Source of the DNA: Cytophagales bacterium
Lineage (GTDB): Bacteria > Bacteroidota > Bacteroidia > Cytophagales > Spirosomataceae
Direction: 5' to 3'
Length of the DNA: 64,000 nt
Assembly (NCBI GenBank): GCA_004292855.1
Contig: RDXN01000046.1
Span: forward strand, 43,391 to 107,390
The notes below the pieces were generated by a model. It did not search any database. It saw nothing but the letters and a program-made list of their open reading frames with translations, and was not told where the DNA came from. This document shows, piece by piece, positions 43,544 through 51,922 of this stretch; position 1 is the stretch's first letter, and every line of letters starts with the position of its first letter. Both the position numbers and the translations under genes were made by a program.

Positions 43544-44596
43544 ATGCTGGATCAGGTTAAAGCATTATTGGAAGAAGTTGACCAGTCGGTGGTTGGCTCA
43601 AAAGAAGAGTTAGAGCAGTTTCGGCTACGGTTTGTTAGCCGGAAAGGGGTGCTGGGCGAGTTGTTCGATGGCCTGAAAACCGTTGAGCAGGCCAATCGGC
43701 GTGCGGTTGGACAGGAGCTGAACGAGCTGAAAAACAAAGCCCTGGAGCGATTTCAGCAGTTTTCGGACGCTATCGAATCGGGGCAAAATGGTCAACAGGG
43801 GCCTGCAGTGGATCTCACGCTGCCGGTTGTCCCCAACAGCACCGGCACACAACACCCGCTGTCGTTGGTGCGCCAACGCATTATCCAGATTTTCGAGCGG
43901 ATCGGTTTCAATGTAGCCGATGGCCCCGAAATCGAGAGCGACTGGTATAATTTCGGTGCGCTCAACTTCCCCGAGAATCACCCCGCCCGCGACATGCAGG
44001 ACACGTTTTTTGTGGCCAAATCGCCGGTGAGTCAATCCGAGGATTTGTTACTACGTACCCACACATCGAACGTGCAGATTCGGTTGATGGAACAACGCAG
44101 TAAAGAAGAAACCTTCCGGCCTATACGTTCTATTATGCCGGGTCGGGTGTATCGCAACGAGACCATTTCGGCGCGAGCGCACTGCCAGTTTCATCAGGTT
44201 GAGGGATTATACATTGACCGAAACGTTGGTTTCAAAGACCTGAAAGATACCCTCTATCATTTCGTAAAAGAGATGTTTACGAAGGACACCAAAATCCGGT
44301 TTCGTCCGTCGTACTTTCCCTTTACCGAGCCAAGTGCCGAGATCGACATCTCGTGTCAGATTTGCCACGGGTCGGGATGCAACATTTGTAAGCACAGCGG
44401 CTGGGTCGAAATTGCGGGGTCGGGTATGGTGGACCCGCAGGTATTGATTAACTGTGGTATCGACGCCGAGGAATACACCGGCTTTGCCTTCGGCATGGGT
44501 ATCGAACGCATTACGATGCTCAAATACGAAGTGCGCGACCTCCGGCTCTACTTCGAGAACGACGTCCGGTTTCTGAAGCAATTTGAAGGGCTATAA
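43544..44596 (+). CDS. pheS: phenylalanine-tRNA ligase alpha subunit
   Basis: A 350-residue class II synthetase subunit that charges tRNA-Phe together with PheT. The N-terminal coiled coil (residues 1-85) precedes motif 1 (NTGTQHPLSLVRQRIIQIFERIGF region), motif 2 (GRVYRNETISARAHCQFHQVEGLYID) and motif 3 (GFAFGMGIERITMLKYEVRDLR). The ATG after the -7 box is used; the longer frame begins inside the promoter. pheT is not adjacent, as is usual in Bacteroidota. A family B inverted repeat lies immediately after the stop. Confidence 0.96.
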   Translation: MLDQVKALLEEVDQSVVGSKEELEQFRLRFVSRKGVLGELFDGLKTVEQANRRAVGQELNELKNKALERFQQFSDAIESGQNGQQGPAVDLTLPVVPNSTGTQHPLSLVRQRIIQIFERIGFNVADGPEIESDWYNFGALNFPENHPARDMQDTFFVAKSPVSQSEDLLLRTHTSNVQIRLMEQRSKEETFRPIRSIMPGRVYRNETISARAHCQFHQVEGLYIDRNVGFKDLKDTLYHFVKEMFTKDTKIRFRPSYFPFTEPSAEIDISCQICHGSGCNICKHSGWVEIAGSGMVDPQVLINCGIDAEEYTGFAFGMGIERITMLKYEVRDLRLYFENDVRFLKQFEGL

Positions 44597-44677
44597 ACAG
44601 ATAACAGCGAACAGCGAGCAGCCAACAGTAAACGGCTCCTAAAAAACTGTTCACTGTTGGCTGTTCACTGTTATCTG
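44597..44677. repeat. family B inverted repeat between pheS and xseA
   Basis: Left arm 44597-44633 (ACAGATAACAGCGAACAGCG type) and right arm 44647-44677 (CTGTTCACTGTTGGCTG then TTCACTGTTATCTG) are complementary. It fills nearly the whole gap between the two genes. Related to 40861-41150. Confidence 0.88.
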
Positions 44678-44681
44678 AACA

Positions 44682-45887
44682 ATGACTCCTATCCGCCTGG
44701 CCGACCTCGCTTACGCTGTGGAGGCCGTTATGGAAGAAAATTTTGCCGGAAAGGGCTTTTGGGTGGTCGCCGAAACGAGCGACATCAAAAACTATCCCGA
44801 CCGAAACTACTGTTTTCTGACCCTTGTTGACCGCGACAGCGGTTCACCGGGGGGCCGCGACACCGTAGCCAAAATGGAAGCGGCCATCTGGCGAAAAAAC
44901 TACCCCATCATAAAAGGATTTGAGGGTGCAACGGGGGTAGCGTTTGCCCGCAACATTGCCCTGTTGCTGTTTGTGTCTGTGTCGTATCATGCCGTGTATG
45001 GTATGCGGCTGGAGATTCATCAAATCGACCACTCCTACACACTCGGCAACCTCGAACGCGAACGGCAGGCGATTTTAGACACCCTCTGCCGCGATCATGC
45101 CGACGCGGTTTGGCAACAAAACGGGCTGTACATTACCGCTAATCAGTTGTTACCCCGTCCGTTGGTCTGGCAGCGCATCGCGCTCATTGCCGCCCCCAAT
45201 TCCGATGGTTGGCGCGATTTCCGGCACGAGCTTCAAAGCAATCCGTTTGGCTACGCCTATGAGGTAGACGAGTATTTGTGTCAGGTGCAGGGGCAAGGGG
45301 CCGACCGGGCCATTTGCACCCAACTGGACCTGATTCGGGGCAGCAACGTGCCCTACGACGCCGTTGTGATGGTACGCGGTGGTGGTTCCCAGCTAGACTT
45401 TGGTTCGTTCGATACGTTGCGGGTTGGGTTGGCAGTAGCCTCGTTTCCGGTGCCGGTTCTGGCGGGCATCGGCCACGAACGAAATGTAAGTATTGTTGAC
45501 CTTTTATGTCATGAGAGCGTCAAAACACCTACGAAAGCTGCTGCGTTTCTGATCGACCATAACCGGCAGTTTGAGGAAGGATGTTTGCGACAGTTTGCGC
45601 GGCTTACCGAAACAGCCCGCGAACGGTTCACGATTGCCCGCGAAGGTCTGAACAATCAGGCCGAGCGGTTCCGGTTCGTTACGCACGATTATTTGAGGAA
45701 TCGGCAACTCGATTTAACCGAAAAGAGTATCATTCTCAAACACCTCGACCCGGCCAATGTGCTTCGGCGGGGGTATGCGATGGTCATGCGCGACGGGCGA
45801 ATTATTACCAAAACGGCGGCTCTTGCACTCGGCGACCGAGTGCAGTTGCGCCTAAACGATGGAACAACAAACGCCATAATTCAATGA
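44682..45887 (+). CDS. xseA: exodeoxyribonuclease VII large subunit
   Basis: A 401-residue nuclease subunit that, with XseB, degrades single-stranded DNA from both ends. The N-terminal OB fold (FWVVAETSDIKNYPDRNYCFLTLVD) is followed by the catalytic domain with IALIAAPNSDGWRDF, VMVRGGGSQLDFGSFD and LAGIGHERNVSIVDLLCHESVKTPTKAA. The C-terminal coiled coil is shorter than in E. coli, as in other Bacteroidota. The ATG lies five bases after a family B repeat. Confidence 0.93.
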   Translation: MTPIRLADLAYAVEAVMEENFAGKGFWVVAETSDIKNYPDRNYCFLTLVDRDSGSPGGRDTVAKMEAAIWRKNYPIIKGFEGATGVAFARNIALLLFVSVSYHAVYGMRLEIHQIDHSYTLGNLERERQAILDTLCRDHADAVWQQNGLYITANQLLPRPLVWQRIALIAAPNSDGWRDFRHELQSNPFGYAYEVDEYLCQVQGQGADRAICTQLDLIRGSNVPYDAVVMVRGGGSQLDFGSFDTLRVGLAVASFPVPVLAGIGHERNVSIVDLLCHESVKTPTKAAAFLIDHNRQFEEGCLRQFARLTETARERFTIAREGLNNQAERFRFVTHDYLRNRQLDLTEKSIILKHLDPANVLRRGYAMVMRDGRIITKTAALALGDRVQLRLNDGTTNAIIQ

Positions 45888-46000
45888 ACAGATAACAGTG
45901 AACAGTGCTTCAACATCTTACTGCATACTGCTCACTGTTCTCTGTTGGTTGTTCTCTGCTCACTGTTCTCTGTTGGTTGTTCTCTGCTCACTGCATACTT
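45887..46000. repeat. family B repeat between xseA and xseB
   Basis: A short left arm (45887-45907, AACAGATAACAGTGAACAGTG) is complementary to a right part that holds a 28-bp direct repeat starting at 45930 and 45958 with a partial third unit at 45986. It pushes xseB 117 bases away from xseA. Confidence 0.87.
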
Positions 46001-46004
46001 GTTT

Positions 46005-46193
46005 ATGACTTACCAGGAAGCCTACGACCAATTGGTCGATTTGATTGACGACATTGAAAACGAAGCCACCCCGCTCGACGAGTTAGCGAGCAAAATTCGT
46101 CAGGCGAATGAGCTGATTTCGTTCTGCCAACAACGGCTTCGGGGAGTCGAGAACGAATTTCAGGAAGCTTTAACGCGGATGAAAGCTGGATAA
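46005..46193 (+). CDS. xseB: exodeoxyribonuclease VII small subunit
   Basis: A 62-residue helical protein (MTYQEAYDQLVDLIDDIE, then PLDELASKIRQANELISFCQQRLRGVENEF) matching the XseB pattern. It binds the XseA coiled coil. The start is the ATG at 46005; the upstream open frame is translation of the repeat. Normally xseB touches xseA; here a repeat separates them. Confidence 0.92.
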   Translation: MTYQEAYDQLVDLIDDIENEATPLDELASKIRQANELISFCQQRLRGVENEFQEALTRMKAG

Positions 46194-46197
46194 AACA

Positions 46198-46205
46198 TAA
46201 CTTTG
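46198..46205 (+). promoter_or_regulatory. candidate -7 box before DUF937/OmpA gene
   Basis: TAACTTTG fits TAnnTTTG just after the xseB stop. It would give a leader of about 125 bases. No good -33 TTG was found at 19-21 bases. Confidence 0.35.
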
Positions 46206-46334
46206 TAGTTAGGTCATTTGCATGGGTGCCGTGACTTTACCGTAATTTAAGAGATTCGGGTACGCTGAGACAGTTTTAGGAACGGTGTGATGTGTGTGAG
46301 TACCTGATTCAACGCTTAAGAACTAGAAACATTT

Positions 46335-47690
46335 ATGAATTTTTTTGCCGCGTTCAACGACATCGTATCGCCGGAGGTAGTCAGCAAAGCAGCGATGTTT
46401 GTGGAGGAGTCTGCTCCAAAAACGCAGAAAGCAATAGAAGGCCTGGGCCTGACTATTCTAGGCGGCCTGCTCAAGCGCACCACGTCGGAGATTGGCGTGA
46501 ACCAGCTTTTTAATTACATCCAGAAGGGTGAATACGATGGTAGCCTAACCGCCAATCTGACCAGTGTTCTGAAAGACCCTACCCAAACGAACACGCTTAT
46601 TGTTCATGGCAACGACACGATCAGCCACCTGTTGCCGGCCATGAAGAGTTCGATTGCCAACATGATTTCGAGCTACGCAGGGATTCGGAATTCGTCGGCA
46701 ATATCGTTGTTGGGGCTAACGTCGGGCATTGTCCTGGACGTTCTGGGCAAGCAGGTTCATGAAGGTAAAATGGATGCCGATGGACTGGCCACCTCGCTTT
46801 TTGAGCAGCGGGAGGAGTTTGTTCAGAAAGTACCCGATAGTTTGATGCCCCAACTGATTGAGAAAGTGGGGTTACAGCAAATTGTGGCTGGTATTGCTGC
46901 ACCGGCCCGTCGGGCGGCACCCACCCAAACCCCCGGTCGGCCGGGGGGCGCGCCGGTTGTTCCGATTTCGCCTTCGTATGAGGTAGATAGCAGTGATAGC
47001 GACGGAAACAGTTCAATTGGCAAAGTAGGCATTGGTTTATTGATTGCCGTTGTGGTGGGCATCATTAGCTACATGATCTACAACAACAGTCGGAATGGAG
47101 CAGTCGACAATGAGGACGCCGTTACCGAGACCACCTCGACCACCGACGTTAGCCAGATTGATACCGTGGCCCGGTCGATGGATGTGCCTTTGGATACCAC
47201 ACAGCGACGGACACCAACCACCAACGCAACGCCTGTTGGGGCAACGCCCGGCACAACAACCCTGGCCACTGCACCTACTACCGGCGGGGGTACACTAGCC
47301 GTTGAACTTCGCAACTACATGGCCGACGTAACGGCCCCCAAAGGCCGCACCTTCCCGCTGACAACTGTCGCGTTTCAGCCTGGTTCGGCGAGTATGACGC
47401 CCGCTTCGGTAGGCACTGTTAACGACATTGCCAATTTCCTGAAAGCGAATCCGGCCTCACAAATTCGGCTCGTGGGTTACGCAAACGACGCGCAAGGGGC
47501 GATTACCAACAAAAGCTTGTCCTTTAAGCGGGTCAACGCCATCAAGTCGATGCTGGTGGCGCAGGGTATTGATTATATCCGGGTCGATGCCATCGGTTTG
47601 GGTACGGGCGTGAAGATAAAACCCGGCGACTCGACCGCCCGCCGTCAGCCCACGCTGAAGAAAATCGATATGAAGGTTGTTTATAAGTAG
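46335..47690 (+). CDS. DUF937 - membrane helix - OmpA protein
   Basis: A 451-residue protein. Residues about 1-185 are a DUF937-like helical domain (IEGLGLTILGGLLKRTTSEIG, LLGLTSGIVLDVLGKQV). A Pro-rich stretch leads to one membrane helix near residue 240 (IGKVGIGLLIAVVVGIISYMIY), then a Thr-rich linker. The end is an OmpA-type peptidoglycan-binding domain (FPLTTVAFQPGSASMTPAS to QIRLVGYANDAQGAITNKSLSFKRVNAIKS). The layout suggests an inner-membrane protein with DUF937 in the cytoplasm and OmpA grasping the wall; there is no signal peptide. Function is unknown. Confidence 0.82.
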   Translation: MNFFAAFNDIVSPEVVSKAAMFVEESAPKTQKAIEGLGLTILGGLLKRTTSEIGVNQLFNYIQKGEYDGSLTANLTSVLKDPTQTNTLIVHGNDTISHLLPAMKSSIANMISSYAGIRNSSAISLLGLTSGIVLDVLGKQVHEGKMDADGLATSLFEQREEFVQKVPDSLMPQLIEKVGLQQIVAGIAAPARRAAPTQTPGRPGGAPVVPISPSYEVDSSDSDGNSSIGKVGIGLLIAVVVGIISYMIYNNSRNGAVDNEDAVTETTSTTDVSQIDTVARSMDVPLDTTQRRTPTTNATPVGATPGTTTLATAPTTGGGTLAVELRNYMADVTAPKGRTFPLTTVAFQPGSASMTPASVGTVNDIANFLKANPASQIRLVGYANDAQGAITNKSLSFKRVNAIKSMLVAQGIDYIRVDAIGLGTGVKIKPGDSTARRQPTLKKIDMKVVYK

Positions 47691-47794
47691 TGAGGAGACA
47701 GGAGTGAGAAGTGAGGAGGGCTGACGCATGAACACCTACGGGTATTTTCATTTGCGTCAGCCCTCCTCCCTTCTCACTCCCGTCTCCTCACTAC
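47687..47794. repeat. family D inverted repeat
   Basis: Arms 47687-47727 and 47754-47794 are complementary over about 40 bases (GTAGTGAGGAGACAGGAGTG outward, CTGACGC inward) with a 26-base loop. The left arm includes the stop codon of the DUF937/OmpA gene. A run of T follows the right arm. Confidence 0.9.
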
Positions 47795-47860
47795 TACTTT
47801 TTTCCAAACATCTTTCTTGTCGAGTTGTTGAGTAGAGAAATCAATTTTGTTTCTCACGTT

Positions 47861-48946
47861 ATGACAACGCAATCTGGAAAAACCGCCCTTATCACGGGAG
47901 CATCGAGTGGTATTGGCAAAGAACTCGCCACCCTTTTCGCCAAAGACGGCTTTAACCTCGTACTCGTCGCTCTCGACGACGACAAACTCCAATCGGTTGG
48001 TGAAGGCTTCCGTGACCAGTACAGTGGTCGTAAAATTACGGTTATCGGCAAAGATCTGGCTACCGTAAATGCCCCTCAGGAAATATATGACGAGGTGAAA
48101 CAGCAGGGCATCACGGTCGATGTGCTGGTAAACAACGCGGGCTTCGGTGAATACGGGATGTTTGCAACGGAAACAGATATCAACAAAGAGCGGGATGTTA
48201 TTCAGGTCAATATCACGGCTCTGGTTTACCTGACCAAGCTGTTCAGCAAAGACATGGTGCAACGCAATGAGGGCAAGATTCTGATGCTTGGCTCGGTGGC
48301 CTCGGTGATGCCAAACCCTATGATGGCCGTATACGGTGCGACCAAGTCGTTTATCTATTCGTTCTCCGAGGCTCTGCGCAACGAGTTAAAAGACACTAAT
48401 GTAACCGTAACGGTATTGATGCCGGGTGCCACAGACACCGACTTCTTTAACCGGGCGGGGGCTATGAATACCAAAGCGCAGGAAGAAGCTCGCAAAACGG
48501 ACCCTGCGACTGTTGCCAAAGACGGGTACGACGCCCTGATGGCTGGCAAAGACAAAGTGGTGTCGGGCCTGATGAACAAGGTATCGGTTGCGGCCTCTTA
48601 CCTCCTGCCCGATGGAGCAGTTGCGGCCAATACACGACGAATGATGCAAGATAAAAACTATGCAACCGACCGCGAGGAGGAAGACAATCTAACGAACACA
48701 TTGCTGATAGGTGTAGGCGTTGCCGCCATTGCACTCGCTGGTTTGTATTTGTTCCGGTCGTACGGCAATATGAGCTACTACGACAAACTGCGTTACCGGG
48801 CAAAGGCAAAAGGTTTGGAACTGAAGGCCAAAGGATACGCTAATAAATACGCTCATCAGGCCGAAACCGCCGGACAGTCGGCGGTCGATTCTGTGAAAGG
48901 GGCGTTTTACAACGGTAAGGCAAAGGTTGAGGAAGCGTTGTCGTAA
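47861..48946 (+). CDS. short-chain dehydrogenase with membrane tail
   Basis: A 361-residue protein. The first 255 residues are a classical SDR: TGASSGIG cofactor loop, NNAGFGEYG, a catalytic Ser in LMLGSVASVMPNP and YGATK. The final 100 residues hold one membrane helix (LLIGVGVAAIALAGLYLF) and a basic, Lys/Tyr-rich tail (RYRAKAKGLELKAKGYANK). That extension is not part of the SDR fold and would anchor the enzyme to the membrane. The substrate is unknown. ATG at 47861 is used; the upstream frame is non-conserved. Confidence 0.85.
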   Translation: MTTQSGKTALITGASSGIGKELATLFAKDGFNLVLVALDDDKLQSVGEGFRDQYSGRKITVIGKDLATVNAPQEIYDEVKQQGITVDVLVNNAGFGEYGMFATETDINKERDVIQVNITALVYLTKLFSKDMVQRNEGKILMLGSVASVMPNPMMAVYGATKSFIYSFSEALRNELKDTNVTVTVLMPGATDTDFFNRAGAMNTKAQEEARKTDPATVAKDGYDALMAGKDKVVSGLMNKVSVAASYLLPDGAVAANTRRMMQDKNYATDREEEDNLTNTLLIGVGVAAIALAGLYLFRSYGNMSYYDKLRYRAKAKGLELKAKGYANKYAHQAETAGQSAVDSVKGAFYNGKAKVEEALS

Positions 48947-48968
48947 GAAGTAAATTTTTTGCTGAATT

Positions 48969-49106
48969 GCCTACACCCTGCCAGTGGTCTGCAAGACCCT
49001 GGCAGTGGTGTTTTCAGGTGGGTTGGTTATTGGAGAAGGGAGCCTCACAGGGTTTAAACGTATCAAAACCACTGCCAGGGTCTTGCAGACCACTGGCAGG
49101 GTGTAA
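48969..49106. repeat. family C inverted repeat, copy 1
   Basis: Arms 48970-49014 and 49065-49106 are complementary. Each arm contains CTGCCAGTGGTCTGCAAGAC followed by CCTGGCAG, itself able to form a hairpin. A second copy lies at 56059-56187. It is between the convergent SDR and radical-SAM genes. Confidence 0.9.
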
Positions 49107-49112
49107 GCAATC

Positions 49113-51359
49113 TCACACTACCAGCAACCCGTTCTCTCCTAACTGTTTCCAAACTTTTGACGCTCTGAACTGCTCAAAACTCCCCAGTTCGGCGTCTTCA
49201 TAGCTCACCCTCAAGCGAGCCAACAGCATAGGTTGTTGTGCTTCTAAACTTAGCAAGGGCATCTGCTCGATCAGCCACTCCCCCACCGCTAAGTCAGCTT
49301 CGAGCAACCAGTGGTTTTGTCGATCATAAAACTCTAGCTCGGCCATCCCGACAACTTCTGCACGATTCCCCCGGCTCTGTGTTTGGGCTTCAAACACTTC
49401 CAGCGTTGGTACACTTCCCAGCCAGACAACGAGCGCGTTAGGACGTTCGTGGTCGCTGGAGCGTTGCCGGATCGACTTCTCAATGTATCGGGGTGGGATG
49501 CTGGTAGAGGGCACCTTGAAATCGAACCATTTATGCAGTGGGAACTCAAAACAAACCCCGTGCATGTAATTAAACAACGACTTGCGCAGACCCTCGGCAA
49601 ACAGATCGTGGTTGGCCCCGAGGGGGTCGGCATGCTCGAGGTCGTTATCGGCGAAGGTGGGCGTTCCGGCCACGTGACCCGGTGGCCCCAGTCGCTGCAC
49701 ATCGAAGCCCGACGGATTTAGGCCAACGGGGCTGTGGGCGGTCATAGCAAACCGATGCCAAAACCCCGACTGCACCACGCCCTGCTCGAACAACTGCCGC
49801 ACCATTTCGAGCGAATCAATCGTCTCTTGCACGGTTTGAGTCGGGAATCCGTACATCAGGTAGGCATGCACCATGATGCCCGCCTGCGTGAAGGCGTCGG
49901 CCACACGGGCCACCTGCGCCACGGTCACGCCTTTTTTCATCCGCTCCAACAGACGGTCGGAGGCTACCTCCAGCCCACCCGACACGGCGATGCACCCCGA
50001 GGCCTTGAGCAATCGGCAAAGGTCGGGCGTAAAGCTGACTTCGAACCTGATGTTGGTCCACCACGTAACGGTGAGGTTTCGGCGAATAATTTCGAGGGCC
50101 ACATCGCGCATGAGGGCGGGCGGGGCAGCTTCATCAACGAAGTGGAAACCGGTTTGGCCGGTTTGTTCGATAATCTCCTCGATCCGGTCGCAGAGGAGCG
50201 AGGCCGTTACGGGTTCGTAGCGTTTAATGTAGTCGAGCGTAATGTCGCAAAATGAGCACTTGCCCCAGTAGCAGCCGTGGGCGAGGGTTAGTTTATTCCA
50301 GCGGCCATCGCTCCAGAGTCGGTGCATCGGGTTTACCACCTCAATCACTGACAGGTAGTCGAGCAGAGGTAGTTCGCGGTAGTCGGGGGTGCCGGTTTCA
50401 CGTTGGGGTACGTCTTTTTCGATAGCCCCATTGTGGTATTTCACAGCTCCATCGATGCGGGCAAACACGCGCTTCACCTGTTCGAGCGGGCGGTTGTGGG
50501 CTAAGTGGTCGAGCAGGGAGAGCAGGGGAGTCTCGCCATCATCCAGACTTACAAAATCGACGTAGTCAAACACGCGTGGTTCTTGCAGCGACCTCAGTTC
50601 AGTATTGCAGTAGCCGCCCCCCATCACGACCTGAATGTGCGGATGGTATTTTTTCAGGTATTTGCCACAAACGAGTGCCCCGAACAGGTTGCCCGGAAAC
50701 GGCACCGTCAAACACACCACGTCGGGTTGGGTGCGTTGGATGTGGCTCTCGAGCCGGTGTTGCAGACTAATCGTAATGCGCGTGGCGGGGGCTTGCAGGG
50801 CCGTGTGCATCTCATCGAAGTAGGTGGCCGAGCGACCCAGACGTTCGGCGTAGCGGCTGAACCCGAAGTGCGGATCAACGGCCTCCTGAATCAAATCGCC
50901 GAGGTCTTCGAGGTACAGGGTAGCGAGGTGGCGGGCCTTATCTTGCAGGCCCATTGTGCCAAAGGCCCAGTCGAGTTCGTCCAGATCGGCAAAGCGGCTG
51001 GCTTCGGGCAGGTACGAGCGGTCGCAGATGGAGTGGGCGAGGGTCGGGTTCTTGTTTTGCAGGAATCGGATCACCGGCCCAATCGTTCGGATATAGTCGC
51101 GCTGGAGTCGGCAAATTCGGTAGCTATTATCGGAGAGGGCCACCTCGGCGGCTTCCAGTTCGGCAAAGAGGTCGGTCAGGCCACGGGTCGAAAACAAGTC
51201 CAGAATGACCTCAATGCCCAAATCGGCCTGGTGCGCCCGCACAGGCAAACCCGCTTTAGCCTGCGCGTTCAAAAAGCCCTTCAGGTAAGCCGTAGCTGGG
51301 TAGGGCGTGTTGAGTTGGGTAAACGGGGGCGTAAGCAGAAGTACAGTTTGGGCGGTCAT
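49113..51359 (-). CDS. B12-binding radical SAM protein
   Basis: A 748-residue protein. The N-terminal part (about 1-330) is a cobalamin-binding-like Rossmann region (VVCLTVPFPGNLFGALVCGKYLKK, VVMGGGYCNTELR). The radical SAM core begins near 355 with the cluster motif HGCYWGKCSFCDI (C363, C368, C371; spacing CX4CX2C rather than CX3CX2C). Further SAM-core blocks are FHFVDEAAPP and VSGGLEVASDRLLERMKKG. The C-terminal 150 residues are unassigned. Such enzymes do methylations or rearrangements; the substrate here is unknown and there is no obvious RiPP precursor nearby. Confidence 0.83.
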   Translation of the reverse strand: MTAQTVLLLTPPFTQLNTPYPATAYLKGFLNAQAKAGLPVRAHQADLGIEVILDLFSTRGLTDLFAELEAAEVALSDNSYRICRLQRDYIRTIGPVIRFLQNKNPTLAHSICDRSYLPEASRFADLDELDWAFGTMGLQDKARHLATLYLEDLGDLIQEAVDPHFGFSRYAERLGRSATYFDEMHTALQAPATRITISLQHRLESHIQRTQPDVVCLTVPFPGNLFGALVCGKYLKKYHPHIQVVMGGGYCNTELRSLQEPRVFDYVDFVSLDDGETPLLSLLDHLAHNRPLEQVKRVFARIDGAVKYHNGAIEKDVPQRETGTPDYRELPLLDYLSVIEVVNPMHRLWSDGRWNKLTLAHGCYWGKCSFCDITLDYIKRYEPVTASLLCDRIEEIIEQTGQTGFHFVDEAAPPALMRDVALEIIRRNLTVTWWTNIRFEVSFTPDLCRLLKASGCIAVSGGLEVASDRLLERMKKGVTVAQVARVADAFTQAGIMVHAYLMYGFPTQTVQETIDSLEMVRQLFEQGVVQSGFWHRFAMTAHSPVGLNPSGFDVQRLGPPGHVAGTPTFADNDLEHADPLGANHDLFAEGLRKSLFNYMHGVCFEFPLHKWFDFKVPSTSIPPRYIEKSIRQRSSDHERPNALVVWLGSVPTLEVFEAQTQSRGNRAEVVGMAELEFYDRQNHWLLEADLAVGEWLIEQMPLLSLEAQQPMLLARLRVSYEDAELGSFEQFRASKVWKQLGENGLLVV

Positions 51360-51408
51360 TTCGATTTGTTGGCTAACTTGGGGGCTGAAACACTAACCAA
51401 CTCGTTCT

Positions 51409-51810
51409 ATGCGCAAGTTCCTGCTGGCAACCCTGCTAACTTTTTTTACTCTATCGCTAACCACGGTGGCCTCCACTACCGACAACCCTCCTAAAAAAGC
51501 CGCTCGTATGCTCCGACACGCTGTCTTGTTCAAATTTAAAGACACCTCAACCCCGGCAGACATCAAGAAAGTTGAAGAGGCATTCAAGGCATTGCCGGGC
51601 CAAATTCCCGAAATCAAAGACTTCGAGTGGGGCCTCAACAACAGCCCCGAAAACCTGAATCAGGGGTTCACGCACCTGTTCTTCCTGTCGTTCGAAAGTG
51701 AAGCGGCACGGGCTGCGTACCTGCCCCACCCCGCCCACAAGGCCTTCGGAAAAACACTCGGGCCACACCTCGACAAGGTATTAGTGGTTGATTACTGGAC
51801 GGAGAAGTAA
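51409..51810 (+). CDS. exported Dabb-domain protein
   Basis: A 133-residue protein with a signal peptide (MRKFLLATLLTFFTLSLTTVAS). The rest is a stress-responsive dimeric alpha/beta-barrel (Dabb) domain: LRHAVLFKFKDTSTPADIKKVEEAFKAL and HLFFLSFESEAARAAYLPHPAHKAF. Most Dabb proteins are cytoplasmic; secreted forms occur in Bacteroidota. Function is unknown. It faces the radical SAM gene. Confidence 0.8.
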   Translation: MRKFLLATLLTFFTLSLTTVASTTDNPPKKAARMLRHAVLFKFKDTSTPADIKKVEEAFKALPGQIPEIKDFEWGLNNSPENLNQGFTHLFFLSFESEAARAAYLPHPAHKAFGKTLGPHLDKVLVVDYWTEK

Positions 51811-51825
51811 GATGGTCATTTATGG

Positions 51826-51922
51826 TCATTAGCTTCGCGTCATTTATGGTCATTATTAGTCAGGCATTACGTTTGCCACAACCAATGACTAACAATGACT
51901 ATAAATGACGCGAAGTTAATGA
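51826..51922. repeat. family E inverted repeat
   Basis: Left region 51826-51862 (TTAGCTTCGCGTCATTTATG, then GTCATT) and right region 51881-51922 (AATGACTATAAATGACGCGA, then AGTTAA) are complementary with small changes. Both also contain short tandem copies of TGGTCATT. It fills the gap between the convergent Dabb and ROK genes. Confidence 0.85.
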
